Positions 1 to 8,570 of a stretch of 64,000 bases of DNA are shown one piece after another (position 1 is the first letter of the stretch; each line of letters opens with the position of its first letter). The translations under genes were made by a program, and so were the position numbers. This DNA comes from Cellulomonas sp. APG4. GTDB lineage: Bacteria > Actinomycetota > Actinomycetes > Actinomycetales > Cellulomonadaceae. The notes beneath the pieces are model-generated. The model worked only from the letters and a program-made list of their open reading frames with translations. It was not told the DNA's origin and made no database searches. The stretch is from NCBI RefSeq assembly GCF_009996735.1, contig NZ_JAACYI010000003.1:124001-188000 (forward strand). The letters are read 5' to 3'.

Positions 1-142
1 AGCGCTCGGCGCGTTCGTCGCTGCTGCCCGCGTACGCGAGCTGCTCGCCCGAGCGCAGCACGATGCTGCAGAACGTGTCGGGTCCGAGACGCTCGGCGGC
101 TCCACGTGCCGCCGCCGCGAGTGCGTCGGGCTCCTGGATCAT
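1..142 (-). CDS. GAF-domain-like protein, N-terminal fragment (runs off the window)
   Basis: Only the first 47 codons are present; the gene continues past the left edge. The start is the ATG at 142, preceded by a GAGGTG ribosome-binding site. The visible peptide contains ERLGPDTFCSIVLRSGEQ followed by YAGSSDERAE, which resembles the first helix and strands of GAF domains in actinobacterial GAF or GAF-ANTAR signalling proteins. The family call is an inference from a short fragment; everything after residue 47, including any output domain, is unseen. Confidence 0.5.
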   Translation of the reverse strand, partial: MIQEPDALAAAARGAAERLGPDTFCSIVLRSGEQLAYAGSSDERAER

Positions 143-254
143 CACTCACCTCGGGCTCGGGGGCGGGGTCCAGGCTCGCACGCCTCGGCGCCCGGGGCAC
201 GTCGACGCACGGGAGGGCCCAGGAGTGCGGACCCCCGCGTCGCCGGTCGACCCA

Positions 255-294
255 CCCGCACCGCCCAGGGGTCGGGACGACCGGGCGGTGCGGG
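255..294 (-). terminator. Hairpin terminator downstream of the Ig-repeat gene
   Basis: A perfect 12-bp stem (CCCGCACCGCCC at 255-266 with GGGCGGTGCGGG at 283-294) encloses a 16-nt loop. It lies just beyond the stop codon of the leftward Ig-repeat gene and before the GAF gene. No strong U-tract follows, as is usual in this GC range. Confidence 0.55.
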
Positions 295-315
295 CGAACG
301 CAGGAAGCCTGCCGG

Positions 316-2925
316 CTAGGTGAGCCAGTGGCCTGGCCCAGGACGCCGACGTGCTGTGACCAGCGCAGCGGCACCGGCCAGGACGAGGAGCGCGGCCCAG
401 GTGAGCACCGCGCTGGATGCAGCCCCGGTGAGCGCCAACCGCGCGGGGCTGGGCGCTGCGTCCGACGGCGGGCTCGCCGCCGCCCGGACGGTCAGCGGGG
501 TGGACGCCCACCGCTGGGACGTGCCGCCGATCACCTCGAGCGTGTGCCGGCCGGGAGCGGTGCCCGCGGGCAACTCCTCCAGGAGGAGCACGGCCCTGCC
601 CGCGAGGTCGGCCGTGACGGTTCCGAGGACCACCGGTGTCGAGTACATGACGACGACGACGGTCTCTCCGGGCACGAACCCGGACGCCCGGACGGTCAGC
701 GGTTCGGAGGCGGCGACGGAGAGCGCGTCGAGGTCGACCTCGACCCCCGGGGTCGGCGTGCCCCCGTGCGGCGGCACGCCTGCGACGGTGAGTGACACCG
801 TGGCGCGGGCGGGTTGGTACCGAGTGTCGCCCCGGTACCGCAGCTCGAGCACGTGCTCACCGGGGGCCAGCACACGCGTGAGGTGCACCGCTCCCACTCC
901 GCCCGTCAGCTCGCCCGTGCCCACCTCATGGCCTGCGAGCCACACGCCGACCTCTGCCGACTCCACGGCCGGGGCCGGCCCGGTCGCGATCCGCACCGGC
1001 AGCACGCCGAGCGTCCCGACGGGCGTCGTGCTCGGTGGAGCGTCGAGCGTCGTCGGAGCACGAGTGACCTCGACCTCGAGGGTCTCGGCCACCGCGGGTG
1101 CGTACCGGCCGTCGCCGTCGTACCGCGCGGCCACCGTGTACGTGCCCGGCACGAGGGCCGCGAGGTCGACCTCGGCCGCCCCGGGGCCCGCCTCCCGACC
1201 GTGGGGCGTGGGGGTACCGTCGACCGAGAGCGTGACGCGTCCGGTCGGGCCCACGGCTCCGTCGGTGCCCGTGGCCGTGGCGGTGAACCGTGCGGGTGAA
1301 CCGTAGGACCAGGTGGGCGGGCCGGCGAGACGGACGCGCGCCTCGCCGCGCGTGACGAGTACCGCCGCGTCACCCGAGGCGGGGAGGTAGACGTCGTCTC
1401 CGGAGTACCGGGCGACGACCTCGTGCGGCCCCGGGTCGAGCAGGGAAAGGTCCACGCCCACGTCGCCGTGCACGTCGTGGACGTCGCCCACGACGACGCC
1501 GTCGACGAGGTACGTCACCGTGCCCGTGGGCGCCGGCACCGTGGCCCCGCCCGGGAGCGCGGCCCGCAGCGCCACGCTGTCCCCGTAGCCCCACTCGCGC
1601 GGGCCGCCGATCGTGACGACGGTGGTCGTGCGGGCAACCGTGGCGGTCGTGTCCTGGGCGCTGGGCGCGTACGTGCCGTTGCCCAGGTACTCCGCGCGGA
1701 CGGGCAACACCTGACCGGGGTCCCCCGCCAGCACCGCGACCCGAGCGCTACCGGTGGCGTCGAGCGGCACCTCGACGGGTTCCGCCGGGCCGACGGTGAA
1801 CCGAACGGCACCCTCGCCCACGGGCGCTCCGGTACCGGGTCGTGTGACGTTCGCGACCGCCGTCGTGGGCCCGCCCACCCCTGTCACCGCTGCCTCCTCG
1901 ATCACGAGGGAGGTCGTCGTGGCGACGCGCCCCACCTCCACCTGCCGCACCGCCGTCGTGAACGGCAGGTGGTTCGCGTCGCCGGAGTAGGTGGCCGTGA
2001 GGTCGTACCGACCCGGCGGCAGGTCGCTCACGTCGAAGTAGTCGGTCCTCGAGCTCCGCCGGACCGGGGCGCGCTCGACGCCGTCGACCGCGAGCGTCAC
2101 GGCGCCGCCCACCAGGTAGGCCGGCGCCGTCATCTCCACCGTGACCTCGACCGGATCGCCGGCGGACCACGACGTCGGCCCACCGAGGACGATCGTCGTC
2201 GGCGCCTTCTCGACGACGACCTCCACGGTGGCGGAGGTCTCGCCCACGAAGGCGCTGGGGAGCGGGTGCAGCGTGTTGCTCAGCTGGGCGGTGACCGTGT
2301 GCGTCCCCAGGGACGGGGCTCCGAGGAGCGTCGTGCACGTCACCGTCGTTCCCCCGGGAACGTCCGGCTCCAGTCGGCCGCAGCCCGAGAAGTGCGACCC
2401 GTTCACGAGGAAGTAGAGTCCCGCGTTCGTCCCTTCAAAGCCTGCCGCGTCGGCCAGCTCGACGGTCGCGGTCACCATGACATCCTCGCGGTACGCGGAG
2501 GGCACCGGTGCGGCCGAGACCGACACGGTCGCAGCCGCACCGACCAGGAAGGTGCCGGTCGCCTCGGTCGTCACGCCGTGGTTCGTGCAGGAGACCGTCA
2601 TCGGGAGCGTCTCGGGTGCCGCGACGTCCGCCACGAAGAGCCGGTAGGGGGCGACGAGTCGCACCTGGACCGGCGTGAGCGAGCCGGGCGAGCTGCCCGG
2701 GACCGTGATCGCGGTGCTCTCGAAGCCGTCGTCGGGGCAGAACCACTGTGCCTTCGCGGTCACGTTCGGCGCGGCGGCGTAGGGGCTCTGGGACGTGATC
2801 ACGGGCTCGGCGGCTGCCGGTGGTGCCAGGGCCACGACACCCGCGAGCGCCAGCGCGTTGCCCAGCAGCGCGGCCACCGGACGGGACCACCGACGCCGCG
2901 GGACGGACGAGGACTGTGCGGGCAT
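316..2925 (-). CDS. Secreted Ig-like repeat protein with LAxTG wall-sorting signal
   Basis: This 869-aa protein is predicted to be exported and anchored to the cell wall. The ATG at 2925 follows a GGAAGG ribosome-binding site and opens a signal peptide: arginines RRRWSR at 10-15, a hydrophobic core, and a likely cleavage after AAA-39. The body holds about five or six bacterial Ig-like (Big_3-type) modules, each ending in a variant of Y-x-G-D/N-x-x-Y-x-P, for example YSGDANHLPF, YDGDGRYAP and YRGDTRYQP. The C-terminus has LALTG at about 830-834, a hydrophobic helix, then RRRPG, which is the layout of a sortase E-type (LAxTG) substrate. There is no catalytic domain, so an adhesive or structural role is likely. 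It is monocistronic, with a hairpin downstream. An in-frame upstream extension of 96 codons was rejected because it is arginine-rich and lacks a ribosome-binding site. Confidence 0.8.
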   Translation of the reverse strand: MPAQSSSVPRRRWSRPVAALLGNALALAGVVALAPPAAAEPVITSQSPYAAAPNVTAKAQWFCPDDGFESTAITVPGSSPGSLTPVQVRLVAPYRLFVADVAAPETLPMTVSCTNHGVTTEATGTFLVGAAATVSVSAAPVPSAYREDVMVTATVELADAAGFEGTNAGLYFLVNGSHFSGCGRLEPDVPGGTTVTCTTLLGAPSLGTHTVTAQLSNTLHPLPSAFVGETSATVEVVVEKAPTTIVLGGPTSWSAGDPVEVTVEMTAPAYLVGGAVTLAVDGVERAPVRRSSRTDYFDVSDLPPGRYDLTATYSGDANHLPFTTAVRQVEVGRVATTTSLVIEEAAVTGVGGPTTAVANVTRPGTGAPVGEGAVRFTVGPAEPVEVPLDATGSARVAVLAGDPGQVLPVRAEYLGNGTYAPSAQDTTATVARTTTVVTIGGPREWGYGDSVALRAALPGGATVPAPTGTVTYLVDGVVVGDVHDVHGDVGVDLSLLDPGPHEVVARYSGDDVYLPASGDAAVLVTRGEARVRLAGPPTWSYGSPARFTATATGTDGAVGPTGRVTLSVDGTPTPHGREAGPGAAEVDLAALVPGTYTVAARYDGDGRYAPAVAETLEVEVTRAPTTLDAPPSTTPVGTLGVLPVRIATGPAPAVESAEVGVWLAGHEVGTGELTGGVGAVHLTRVLAPGEHVLELRYRGDTRYQPARATVSLTVAGVPPHGGTPTPGVEVDLDALSVAASEPLTVRASGFVPGETVVVVMYSTPVVLGTVTADLAGRAVLLLEELPAGTAPGRHTLEVIGGTSQRWASTPLTVRAAASPPSDAAPSPARLALTGAASSAVLTWAALLVLAGAAALVTARRRPGPGHWLT

Positions 2926-3126
2926 GGAGCAGCCTTCCGAACGGGGGCGGTCGCGGCGGCACGCCCGGAGCGAGCCGACGATCCCGTCGCCGACCACGGG
3001 TCGCCACCTGTCGGGAGGCGGACCCGGGATGCGGCGTCGTCGCCGGCGTCGGTCCGGACCGACTCCTCTAGGACCTTCGGCCCAGAAGAACGTCGCCTTG
3101 ATCATGTCGTGGTGTGATCTCGGCCA

Positions 3127-3148
3127 CGCCGACACCTGCAGGTCGGCG
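3127..3148 (-). terminator. Probable rnpB terminator
   Basis: CGCCGAC at 3127-3133 pairs perfectly with GTCGGCG at 3142-3148 across an 8-nt loop, about 30 nt downstream of the 3' end of rnpB on the minus strand. Confidence 0.45.
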
Positions 3149-3176
3149 CCCGAGGCGCCTCGCGACCCGCGTGGTG

Positions 3177-3570
3177 GATGAGTCGGCCGGTACGCCGGGT
3201 TCTGTCCCCGCACCCGGTTGCCCCGGTGCGGGTGGCGGCCATCCCTCTACGACGTACGTTGCCGCACGCCTCCAGCGGCCTACCCGGGAGCTCGGGCGAG
3301 CAGCCCTCGAACGCTCCCTGTCTGGCCTTGCTCCCGGTGGGGTTTACCTAGCCGTGCCGGTCACCCGGCACGCTGGTGGTCTCTTACACCACCGTTTCAC
3401 CCTTACCCCGTCGCGGGCCGGAGCCCGACGGCGAGGCGGTCTTCTCTCTGTGGCACTGTCCCGCGGGTCACCCCGGGTGGGTGTTACCCACCACCGTGCT
3501 CTGCGGAGCCCGGACGTTCCTCGGCGTCGCCGGCGAACCGACGACGACGCGACCGCCTGGCCGACTCATC
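3177..3570 (-). ncRNA. rnpB: RNase P RNA, bacterial class A
   Basis: This is the catalytic RNA that removes 5' leaders from precursor tRNAs. On the minus strand the 5' end GATGAGTCGGCC pairs perfectly with GGCCGACTCATC at the 3' end, forming helix P1. Conserved blocks are visible: GAGGAACGTCCGGGCTCC, a near match to the GAGGAAAGTCCGGGC core, then CAGAGCACGGTG, GGGTAAGGGTGAAACGG, and ACAGAACCCGGCGTACCGGC just before the 3' end. The length of about 394 nt and the arrangement are those of class A actinobacterial RNase P RNA. The exact ends are inferred from P1 and may be off by a few bases. Confidence 0.95.
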
Positions 3571-3626
3571 CGTACACCACTGTAGTGCGAGGGGGCGGCG
3601 CGCCACCGAACGCCGTCGGGCACCGG

Positions 3627-4013
3627 TCACACGTCGACGCGGTAGTCCAGGGCCAGTTCGTCCCCGGCGCGGCCGCGGATGGCCCAGTGCGTCGCGGGCA
3701 CCTCGAGCACCACGGCCTCGACGTCCTGCTCGTCGACCCCCAGCGCGGCCGGGAGCTCGCGCGCGAGGCCGTGGACCAGGCGCCGGACGGCGTGCTCGCT
3801 CCGGCCCGCGAACGCGACCACCTCGACCACCAGGTAGGCAGGCCCGCGCCCGGGTGCGACGAGCTCGTCGTCCGCGAGCAGGAGGAACCGGTGGAACCGC
3901 TTCTCGGCCGGGAGGGCCCACGCGTCGACGACGATCCGGTGGATCGCGTCGGACACCTCGGCGGTGCGCCCCTGCCAGATCGACCTGCGCCCGTACACCT
4001 TGACCTGCGCCAT
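3627..4013 (-). CDS. Tautomerase-family protein (MSAD/Tautomerase_2-like)
   Basis: This 128-aa protein begins MAQVKVYGRRSIW and continues VSDAIHRIVVDAWALPAEKRFHRFLLL, a pattern typical of small tautomerase-superfamily proteins related to the malonate-semialdehyde decarboxylase-like and Tautomerase_2 groups. These usually act on keto-enol substrates. The catalytic N-terminal proline of 4-oxalocrotonate tautomerase is not at residue 2, so if it is an enzyme the mechanism or substrate differs. The start is the ATG at 4013; the open frame continues upstream antisense to yaaA without coding character. It is convergent with nothing and divergent from yaaA. Confidence 0.6.
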   Translation of the reverse strand: MAQVKVYGRRSIWQGRTAEVSDAIHRIVVDAWALPAEKRFHRFLLLADDELVAPGRGPAYLVVEVVAFAGRSEHAVRRLVHGLARELPAALGVDEQDVEAVVLEVPATHWAIRGRAGDELALDYRVDV

Positions 4014-4094
4014 CGCGCACCGTCCCCTCGCTCGACGGGACCACCCTAGGGCTGGCGGCCACGCCCACCGCCGTGCCCCGACTACCCTGCTCCG

Positions 4095-4895
4095 GTGCTC
4101 GTGCTGCTGCCGCCCTCCGAGGGCAAGACCTCCCCCGCCGGCGGCGCCCCCGTCGATCTCGACCTGTTGACCGCGCCCGTGCTGCGGCCGGCGCGTGAGC
4201 AGGTGCTCGACGCGCTCGCCGAGGTCAGCGCCCTGGACGACGCACCCGCGCGCCTGGGGGTCGGGGCCACGCTCGCGGACGAGGTCGCCCGGAACACGAC
4301 GCTGCGCAGCGCACCCGCGGGCCCGGCCCGCGCGGTCTACACCGGGGTGCTCTACGCCGCGGCGGGCCTCGGGGACCTGGACGGCGCGGCCCTCGAGCGG
4401 GCGCGGGAGTCGCTGCGGGTGGTCTCGGCGCTCTGGGGCGTCGTCGGGCCCGAGGACCGCATCCCGGCCTACCGCCTCTCGATGGGCACGGACCTCCCCG
4501 GTGTGGGGCCGCTCGCCGGGTTCTGGCGCCCGAGGCTCGAACCCGTGCTCGCGCCCGTCGACCTGGTGGTGGACCTGCGCTCGACCGCCTACGCAGCGGC
4601 CTGGGTGCCACCCGCGTCGGCGCAGCTCACCGTGCGTGTCGAGCGTGAGGTGGAGGGGCGGCGCACCGTGGTCTCGCACTGGGCCAAGCACGCGCGCGGT
4701 GCGCTCACCGGGCACCTGCTCATGCGCGGCGACCTGCCACGCACACCGGCCGAGGTGCTCGCGGCGGCCCTGGAGCTGGTCGGGACGGGGCCCATCGGCC
4801 GCACGGCGCCCGGCCTGATGACGAGCGAGCTGCGCACGGCCGAGCTGGCACGTGGGCCGCGGGGCACCCACGTCCTCACGCTCGTCGTGGGCTGA
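4095..4895 (+). CDS. yaaA: Peroxide stress protein YaaA (DUF328)
   Basis: This 266-aa protein starts with GTG at 4095 and opens LVLLPPSEGKTSP, the signature N-terminus of the YaaA/DUF328 family. Later conserved blocks include YTGVLYAAAGLGDLD, LWGVVGPEDRIPAYRLSMG and the C-terminal SHWAKHARGALTGHLL. In Escherichia coli YaaA limits DNA damage during H2O2 stress by lowering free iron. The gene is divergent from the tautomerase-like gene and convergent with the histidine phosphatase; only 18 bp, containing a short hairpin, separates the two stop codons. Confidence 0.9.
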   Translation: MLVLLPPSEGKTSPAGGAPVDLDLLTAPVLRPAREQVLDALAEVSALDDAPARLGVGATLADEVARNTTLRSAPAGPARAVYTGVLYAAAGLGDLDGAALERARESLRVVSALWGVVGPEDRIPAYRLSMGTDLPGVGPLAGFWRPRLEPVLAPVDLVVDLRSTAYAAAWVPPASAQLTVRVEREVEGRRTVVSHWAKHARGALTGHLLMRGDLPRTPAEVLAAALELVGTGPIGRTAPGLMTSELRTAELARGPRGTHVLTLVVG

Positions 4896-4910
4896 GCCCC
4901 GGACCGGGGC
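4896..4910. terminator. Short bidirectional terminator hairpin
   Basis: GCCCCG and CGGGGC form a 6-bp all-GC stem with a 3-nt loop in the 18-bp gap between two convergent stop codons. It could serve both transcripts, though the stem is short. Confidence 0.35.
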
Positions 4911-4913
4911 CGG

Positions 4914-5648
4914 TCAGAGGTCCGTCGGCATCCCCACGACGACGGCCTCGCGTGAGCCGTCCGCCCACCACCGCAGCGCGGTCACCGAACCGGGGAGCAC
5001 GCGCACCCAGCCCCAGTGCTCGGCGGGCACCCCGAGGGTCACCCCCACCGCCGCCCGGATCGCCATCGCGTGGCTGACCAGCACGACGGTGCGGCCCACT
5101 CCCCCGTCCAGCAGCCCCTCGAGGCCGGCTCCGACGCGTCGACCGACGTCGAGCAGCGCCTCGCCGCCCGGTGCGGCGACCGACGGCGTCTCGTAGAACT
5201 CCCGGAGCGTCCCCGGGGCATCGGCCTCGATCTCCGCGGCCGTGCGACCCTCCCACGCACCGAAGTCGCACTCGGCGAACGCTGCGTCCGTCACGACGTG
5301 CAGCCCGAGCCGGCGCCCGACGGCGGCCGCGGTCTCCTGGGTGCGCACCATGGGCGAGGCGAGCAGCGCGCTGGGGTGGTGCACGTCGGGCCAGACGGAG
5401 CGGCCGACCCGGAACACCAGGTCGGCCGCCTTGGCCGCCTGGATCCGCCCTGCAGGCGCGAGCGGCGGACCGGGGACGGACGAGCCCGACATCGCCTTGC
5501 TCTGGGTGTGCGCGGTCTCGCCGTGCCGCACCAGCAGCACCGTCAGCGACTCGGCCGCGTCGAAGCGCATCGCGGCGCCCGAGGGTCTGGGCGCGCGCGG
5601 GGGCCCCGGGGCCGGCGGCGCGTCGTCCGCGGCGTCGGGTCCCGTCAT
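4914..5648 (-). CDS. Histidine phosphatase family protein (phosphoglycerate-mutase-like)
   Basis: A 244-aa member of the histidine phosphatase superfamily. LLVRHGETAHTQ near residue 40 carries the phospho-accepting His, ASPMVRTQETA supplies the second arginine region, ECDFGAWEG holds the acidic residue, and LVSHAMAIRA carries the second catalytic His. The family includes phosphoglycerate mutases, cobalamin phosphatases and MSMEG_4193-like proteins; the substrate cannot be read here. The ATG at 5648 overlaps the stop of the upstream zinc-ribbon gene (ATGA), which favours it over a longer frame. A proline/alanine-rich leader of about 26 residues precedes an alternative MRFDAAESL start. It is the last gene of a nif3/zinc-ribbon/phosphatase operon. 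Confidence 0.85.
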   Translation of the reverse strand: MTGPDAADDAPPAPGPPRAPRPSGAAMRFDAAESLTVLLVRHGETAHTQSKAMSGSSVPGPPLAPAGRIQAAKAADLVFRVGRSVWPDVHHPSALLASPMVRTQETAAAVGRRLGLHVVTDAAFAECDFGAWEGRTAAEIEADAPGTLREFYETPSVAAPGGEALLDVGRRVGAGLEGLLDGGVGRTVVLVSHAMAIRAAVGVTLGVPAEHWGWVRVLPGSVTALRWWADGSREAVVVGMPTDL

Positions 5649-6388
5649 CGCGGCTGCTCGGCGCCGCGCACCAGGATGCGACCGCACTCCTCGCAACGGA
5701 TCACCTCGTCCTGCGGCGCGGCCGAGATGCGTGCGAGGTCGTGCGGGTTGAGCTCGAGCCGGCATCCCTCGCAGCGACGTCCGCGGAGCGCGGCCACGCC
5801 GAGCCCACCGAGCTGCTCGCGCAAGCGGTCGTAGAGCTTCACGAGGCCCGCGTCGAGGCCCTCGGCGCGGGCCTCGCGCTGCTGCGTCACGTCGGCGGCC
5901 TCCGCGTCGAGGTCCGCGAGCGCGCGCTCGAGCACGCCCGCCGCCTCCGTCTGCTGCGCGAGCAGGTCGTCACGCGCGGACGTGAGGTCACCGAGGGCCT
6001 TCTCGTGCGCCTCGAGCCGCTCCATGACCTCGAGCTCGACCTCCTCGAGGTCGCCCTGCCGGCGAGCGAGGGCCTCGAGCTCGCTGGTGAGCGCCTGGGC
6101 GTCCTTGGCGCTCACGGCCGCGGACTCGAGGCGCGCCTGGTCACGTGCCGCACGCGCACGCACCTGCTCGACGTCGCCCTCCGCCTTGGTGAGCTCACGG
6201 CGCAGGTCGGTCACGGCCGTGCGCGAGGTGACCACGGCGGACTCGACGTCGGCGAGCCGCGTGCTCAGCTCCTGGGCACGCGCGTGCGCCGGGTGGGACG
6301 CGCGCTGGTGCGCGATCTGGGCAAGGCGCGTGTCGAGCGCCTGCACCTCGAGGAGCCGGTGCTGGTCGGTGACGGGGGCAGTGGTCAC
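5645..6388 (-). CDS. Coiled-coil protein with C-terminal C4 zinc ribbon (CdsZ-like)
   Basis: This 247-aa protein begins with GTG at 6388, whose bases overlap the nif3 stop (GTGA). Residues from about 10 to 180 are long charged helices rich in Ala, Glu, Arg and Leu, predicted to form a coiled coil. The C-terminus has CEGCRLELNP and, about 18 residues later, CEECGRIL, two CxxC knuckles forming a C4 zinc ribbon. The architecture matches the conserved actinobacterial C4-type zinc-ribbon family usually found next to nif3-like genes. Its role is unsettled; RNA or nucleic-acid binding is a common guess. Confidence 0.85.
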   Translation of the reverse strand: MTTAPVTDQHRLLEVQALDTRLAQIAHQRASHPAHARAQELSTRLADVESAVVTSRTAVTDLRRELTKAEGDVEQVRARAARDQARLESAAVSAKDAQALTSELEALARRQGDLEEVELEVMERLEAHEKALGDLTSARDDLLAQQTEAAGVLERALADLDAEAADVTQQREARAEGLDAGLVKLYDRLREQLGGLGVAALRGRRCEGCRLELNPHDLARISAAPQDEVIRCEECGRILVRGAEQPR

Positions 6389-7644
6389 GGGTGGGTCCCT
6401 CCGGACGGTTCGGCGGCGGTGGCTGGGTCCGGGCCGGGCGACGCGACGCGCCCTGTCCACGGGTCGGTCCGCAACGTGCTGACGCGGGTCTCCACCGTAG
6501 TGGCAGCCGCGGCGCCCAGATCGGCCTCGAGGGCGGCCGCCGCACGTCGCAGCCACGGCCACTCGCTCGCGGAGTGCGCGACGTCGACGAGGAACGGCGT
6601 CCCCGCGGCCGCGGGCCGGCCCGCGCGACGCGCCTCGAACTCGGCCCGCTCGCGCAGCTCGGACGCGGGGTGGTGGCGCAGGTCAGCGGTGACGTACGCA
6701 TCGACCCCCGCGCGGCGCACCGCGTCGAACAGCGAGTCGCCCGAGCCGCCGACGACGGCGACCGTCCGCACCGGGGCGTCGAGGTCACCCGCGAGCCGCA
6801 CGCCCTGCTCGGTGGCCGGGAGCCGTGCGGCGACCCGCTCGCCGAACGCGCGCAGCGTCATCGGCTCGTCGAGCCGCCCAACCCGGCCGATTCCGGTCGA
6901 GCCGTCCAGCTCGGCCTGCGCGAGCACGTCGAACGCCGGCTCCTCGTAGGGGTGCGCGGCGCGCACTGCCCTCACCACGACGGCGCGCAGCCGACGCGGC
7001 GCGACCATCTCGACCCTTGCCTCGGGCACGTGCGTGCGCTCACCCACGCGGCCGACGGACGGCCGGGCACCCTCGAGGGGCTCGAACGTTCCCGTGCCCG
7101 TGGTGGTCCAGGCACAGCGCCGGTAGTCGCCCAACGCACCCGCGCCGGCAGCCGCCATGGCGTCCACGAGCCGCTCGGCGTGATCGACAGGCACCATCAC
7201 CACGTGCTTGTCGAGCGCCTCGCCGGGCACGGGCACCAGAGGCTCGAGGTCGACCACGCCCAGCAGCTCGGCGAGCGCCTCGGCGACTCCCCCGCGCGCG
7301 GCGTCGGCGTTCGTGTGCGCGACGTGCAGGGCACATCCCCCGCGCACGAGCCGGTGCACCAGCTCGCCCTTGAACGTGGTCGCCGCGACCGAGTGGACCG
7401 CACGCAGCAGCAGGGGGTGGTGGGTGACGAGCAGGTCGGCGCCCCACGCGAGGGCCTCGTCGACCACGGCCGAGGTCGGGTCGACGGCGAGCAGCACCTT
7501 CCGCACAGGTGCGCCCGGGTCACCGCACACGGTGCCGACGGCGTCCCAGGACTCCGCGGACGACGGCGGATACCTCCGGTCGAGCGCCGAGACGACGTCG
7601 GCGAGGGTCGGGGCCGGCACGTCGGGGGCGTGGTCTGCAGTCAC
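6385..7644 (-). CDS. Nif3-like dinuclear metal centre protein (DUF34 family)
   Basis: This 419-aa protein starts with GTG at 7644. The N-terminal part has AESWDAVGTVCGDP and LLVTHHPLLLRAV with its paired histidines; ALHVAHTNAD supplies further metal ligands, and the C-terminal VDVAHSASEWP the last ones. These are hallmark blocks of the Nif3/YbgI family, whose hexamers carry a two-metal site. The middle of about 120 residues is the inserted CutA-like domain seen in longer members. It heads the operon with the zinc-ribbon and phosphatase genes. The biochemical function of the family remains uncertain. Confidence 0.9.
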   Translation of the reverse strand: MTADHAPDVPAPTLADVVSALDRRYPPSSAESWDAVGTVCGDPGAPVRKVLLAVDPTSAVVDEALAWGADLLVTHHPLLLRAVHSVAATTFKGELVHRLVRGGCALHVAHTNADAARGGVAEALAELLGVVDLEPLVPVPGEALDKHVVMVPVDHAERLVDAMAAAGAGALGDYRRCAWTTTGTGTFEPLEGARPSVGRVGERTHVPEARVEMVAPRRLRAVVVRAVRAAHPYEEPAFDVLAQAELDGSTGIGRVGRLDEPMTLRAFGERVAARLPATEQGVRLAGDLDAPVRTVAVVGGSGDSLFDAVRRAGVDAYVTADLRHHPASELRERAEFEARRAGRPAAAGTPFLVDVAHSASEWPWLRRAAAALEADLGAAAATTVETRVSTLRTDPWTGRVASPGPDPATAAEPSGGTHP

Positions 7645-7671
7645 GACGGCGACGCTACCGGCAGCGGTCCG

Positions 7672-8523
7672 TCACGGTGCGCTCATGGCGGTCACGGCGT
7701 CACCGACAGCGAGACGGCCCGTGGCCTCGGGCACGAGCCGCACCCCGAACCAGGTCCGCCCGTCACGGCGCCGGTGCCGTGCGAGCGCGCGCAGGGGCTC
7801 GGCCGTCACCTGGCGGGTCTCCGGGTCGATGCCCGGGATCGGGCACCGGTCGCAGAGCTCGGACACCCGGAAGCCCAGCGCACCGATCGTCACGTGCGTC
7901 CAGCCGTCCTCCACGAACGGCTCGAGCCCTCCGTCCACGACCACGTTGGCCCGGAAGCGCTCCATCGCGAGCGGTGCGGGCCGGGGACCCGCCTCACGTC
8001 CGCACGCTGCGTACCGCTCGGCGTAGCGCTCGCGCCCCCACTGCTCGAGCCGCCGCAGCGAGGGAACGGTGGTGAGCAGCAGCGGCGCGGTGTCGGCGAG
8101 GCTCAGCACCTCTCCGGAGCGCCCGCCGTGCGACGGCGAGACCGACCGGCGCGTCGGGTCGTCGAGCCACACGAGCCGGACGTCACGGCCGACGACGTCG
8201 CTCAGCAGGGCGTGGGCCTCGGAAGCCGCGAGGCGGGCCGTCCCGACGCGGGAGAGGCTCACGGGCACGACCTCGCCGTCCGTGGGCGGTGCGACGCCCA
8301 CGCGGTCACCTCCCCGCACCAGCTCGATCCCGCCGTCGGCCGCGGGCCGTGCGGTCACGGAGAGCAGCCGCGGATGGTGCTCGAGCCGGATCTTGTCCCC
8401 CGCGGCGTCGACGACCATCCAGCGCCTGTCGTGCCGCAGGCCCTGGGGCTCGACGTCGGCCTCGCGCGGGCTGGTCCCGCGCAACGACTTGACCGGGTAG
8501 ACGGCGAGCTCGGTCACGTGCAC
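7672..8523 (-). CDS. MOSC domain-containing protein
   Basis: A 283-aa protein beginning with GTG at 8523. It opens VTELAVYPVKSLRGTSPREADVE and GLRHDRRWMVVD, which is the MOSC N-terminal beta-barrel. The second half has ERFRANVVVDG and ELCDRCPIPGIDPET, the MOSC core with the conserved cysteine region. MOSC proteins handle the molybdenum cofactor or sulfur, as in mARC and YcbX. It stands alone between nif3 and ndh, so no substrate is suggested by context. A second in-frame GTG two codons downstream is possible. Confidence 0.88.
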   Translation of the reverse strand: MHVTELAVYPVKSLRGTSPREADVEPQGLRHDRRWMVVDAAGDKIRLEHHPRLLSVTARPAADGGIELVRGGDRVGVAPPTDGEVVPVSLSRVGTARLAASEAHALLSDVVGRDVRLVWLDDPTRRSVSPSHGGRSGEVLSLADTAPLLLTTVPSLRRLEQWGRERYAERYAACGREAGPRPAPLAMERFRANVVVDGGLEPFVEDGWTHVTIGALGFRVSELCDRCPIPGIDPETRQVTAEPLRALARHRRRDGRTWFGVRLVPEATGRLAVGDAVTAMSAP

Positions 8524-8570
8524 GGGCGGACCCTAGCAGCGGCCACCGCGCGCGCTGACGGGCCGGGCGG

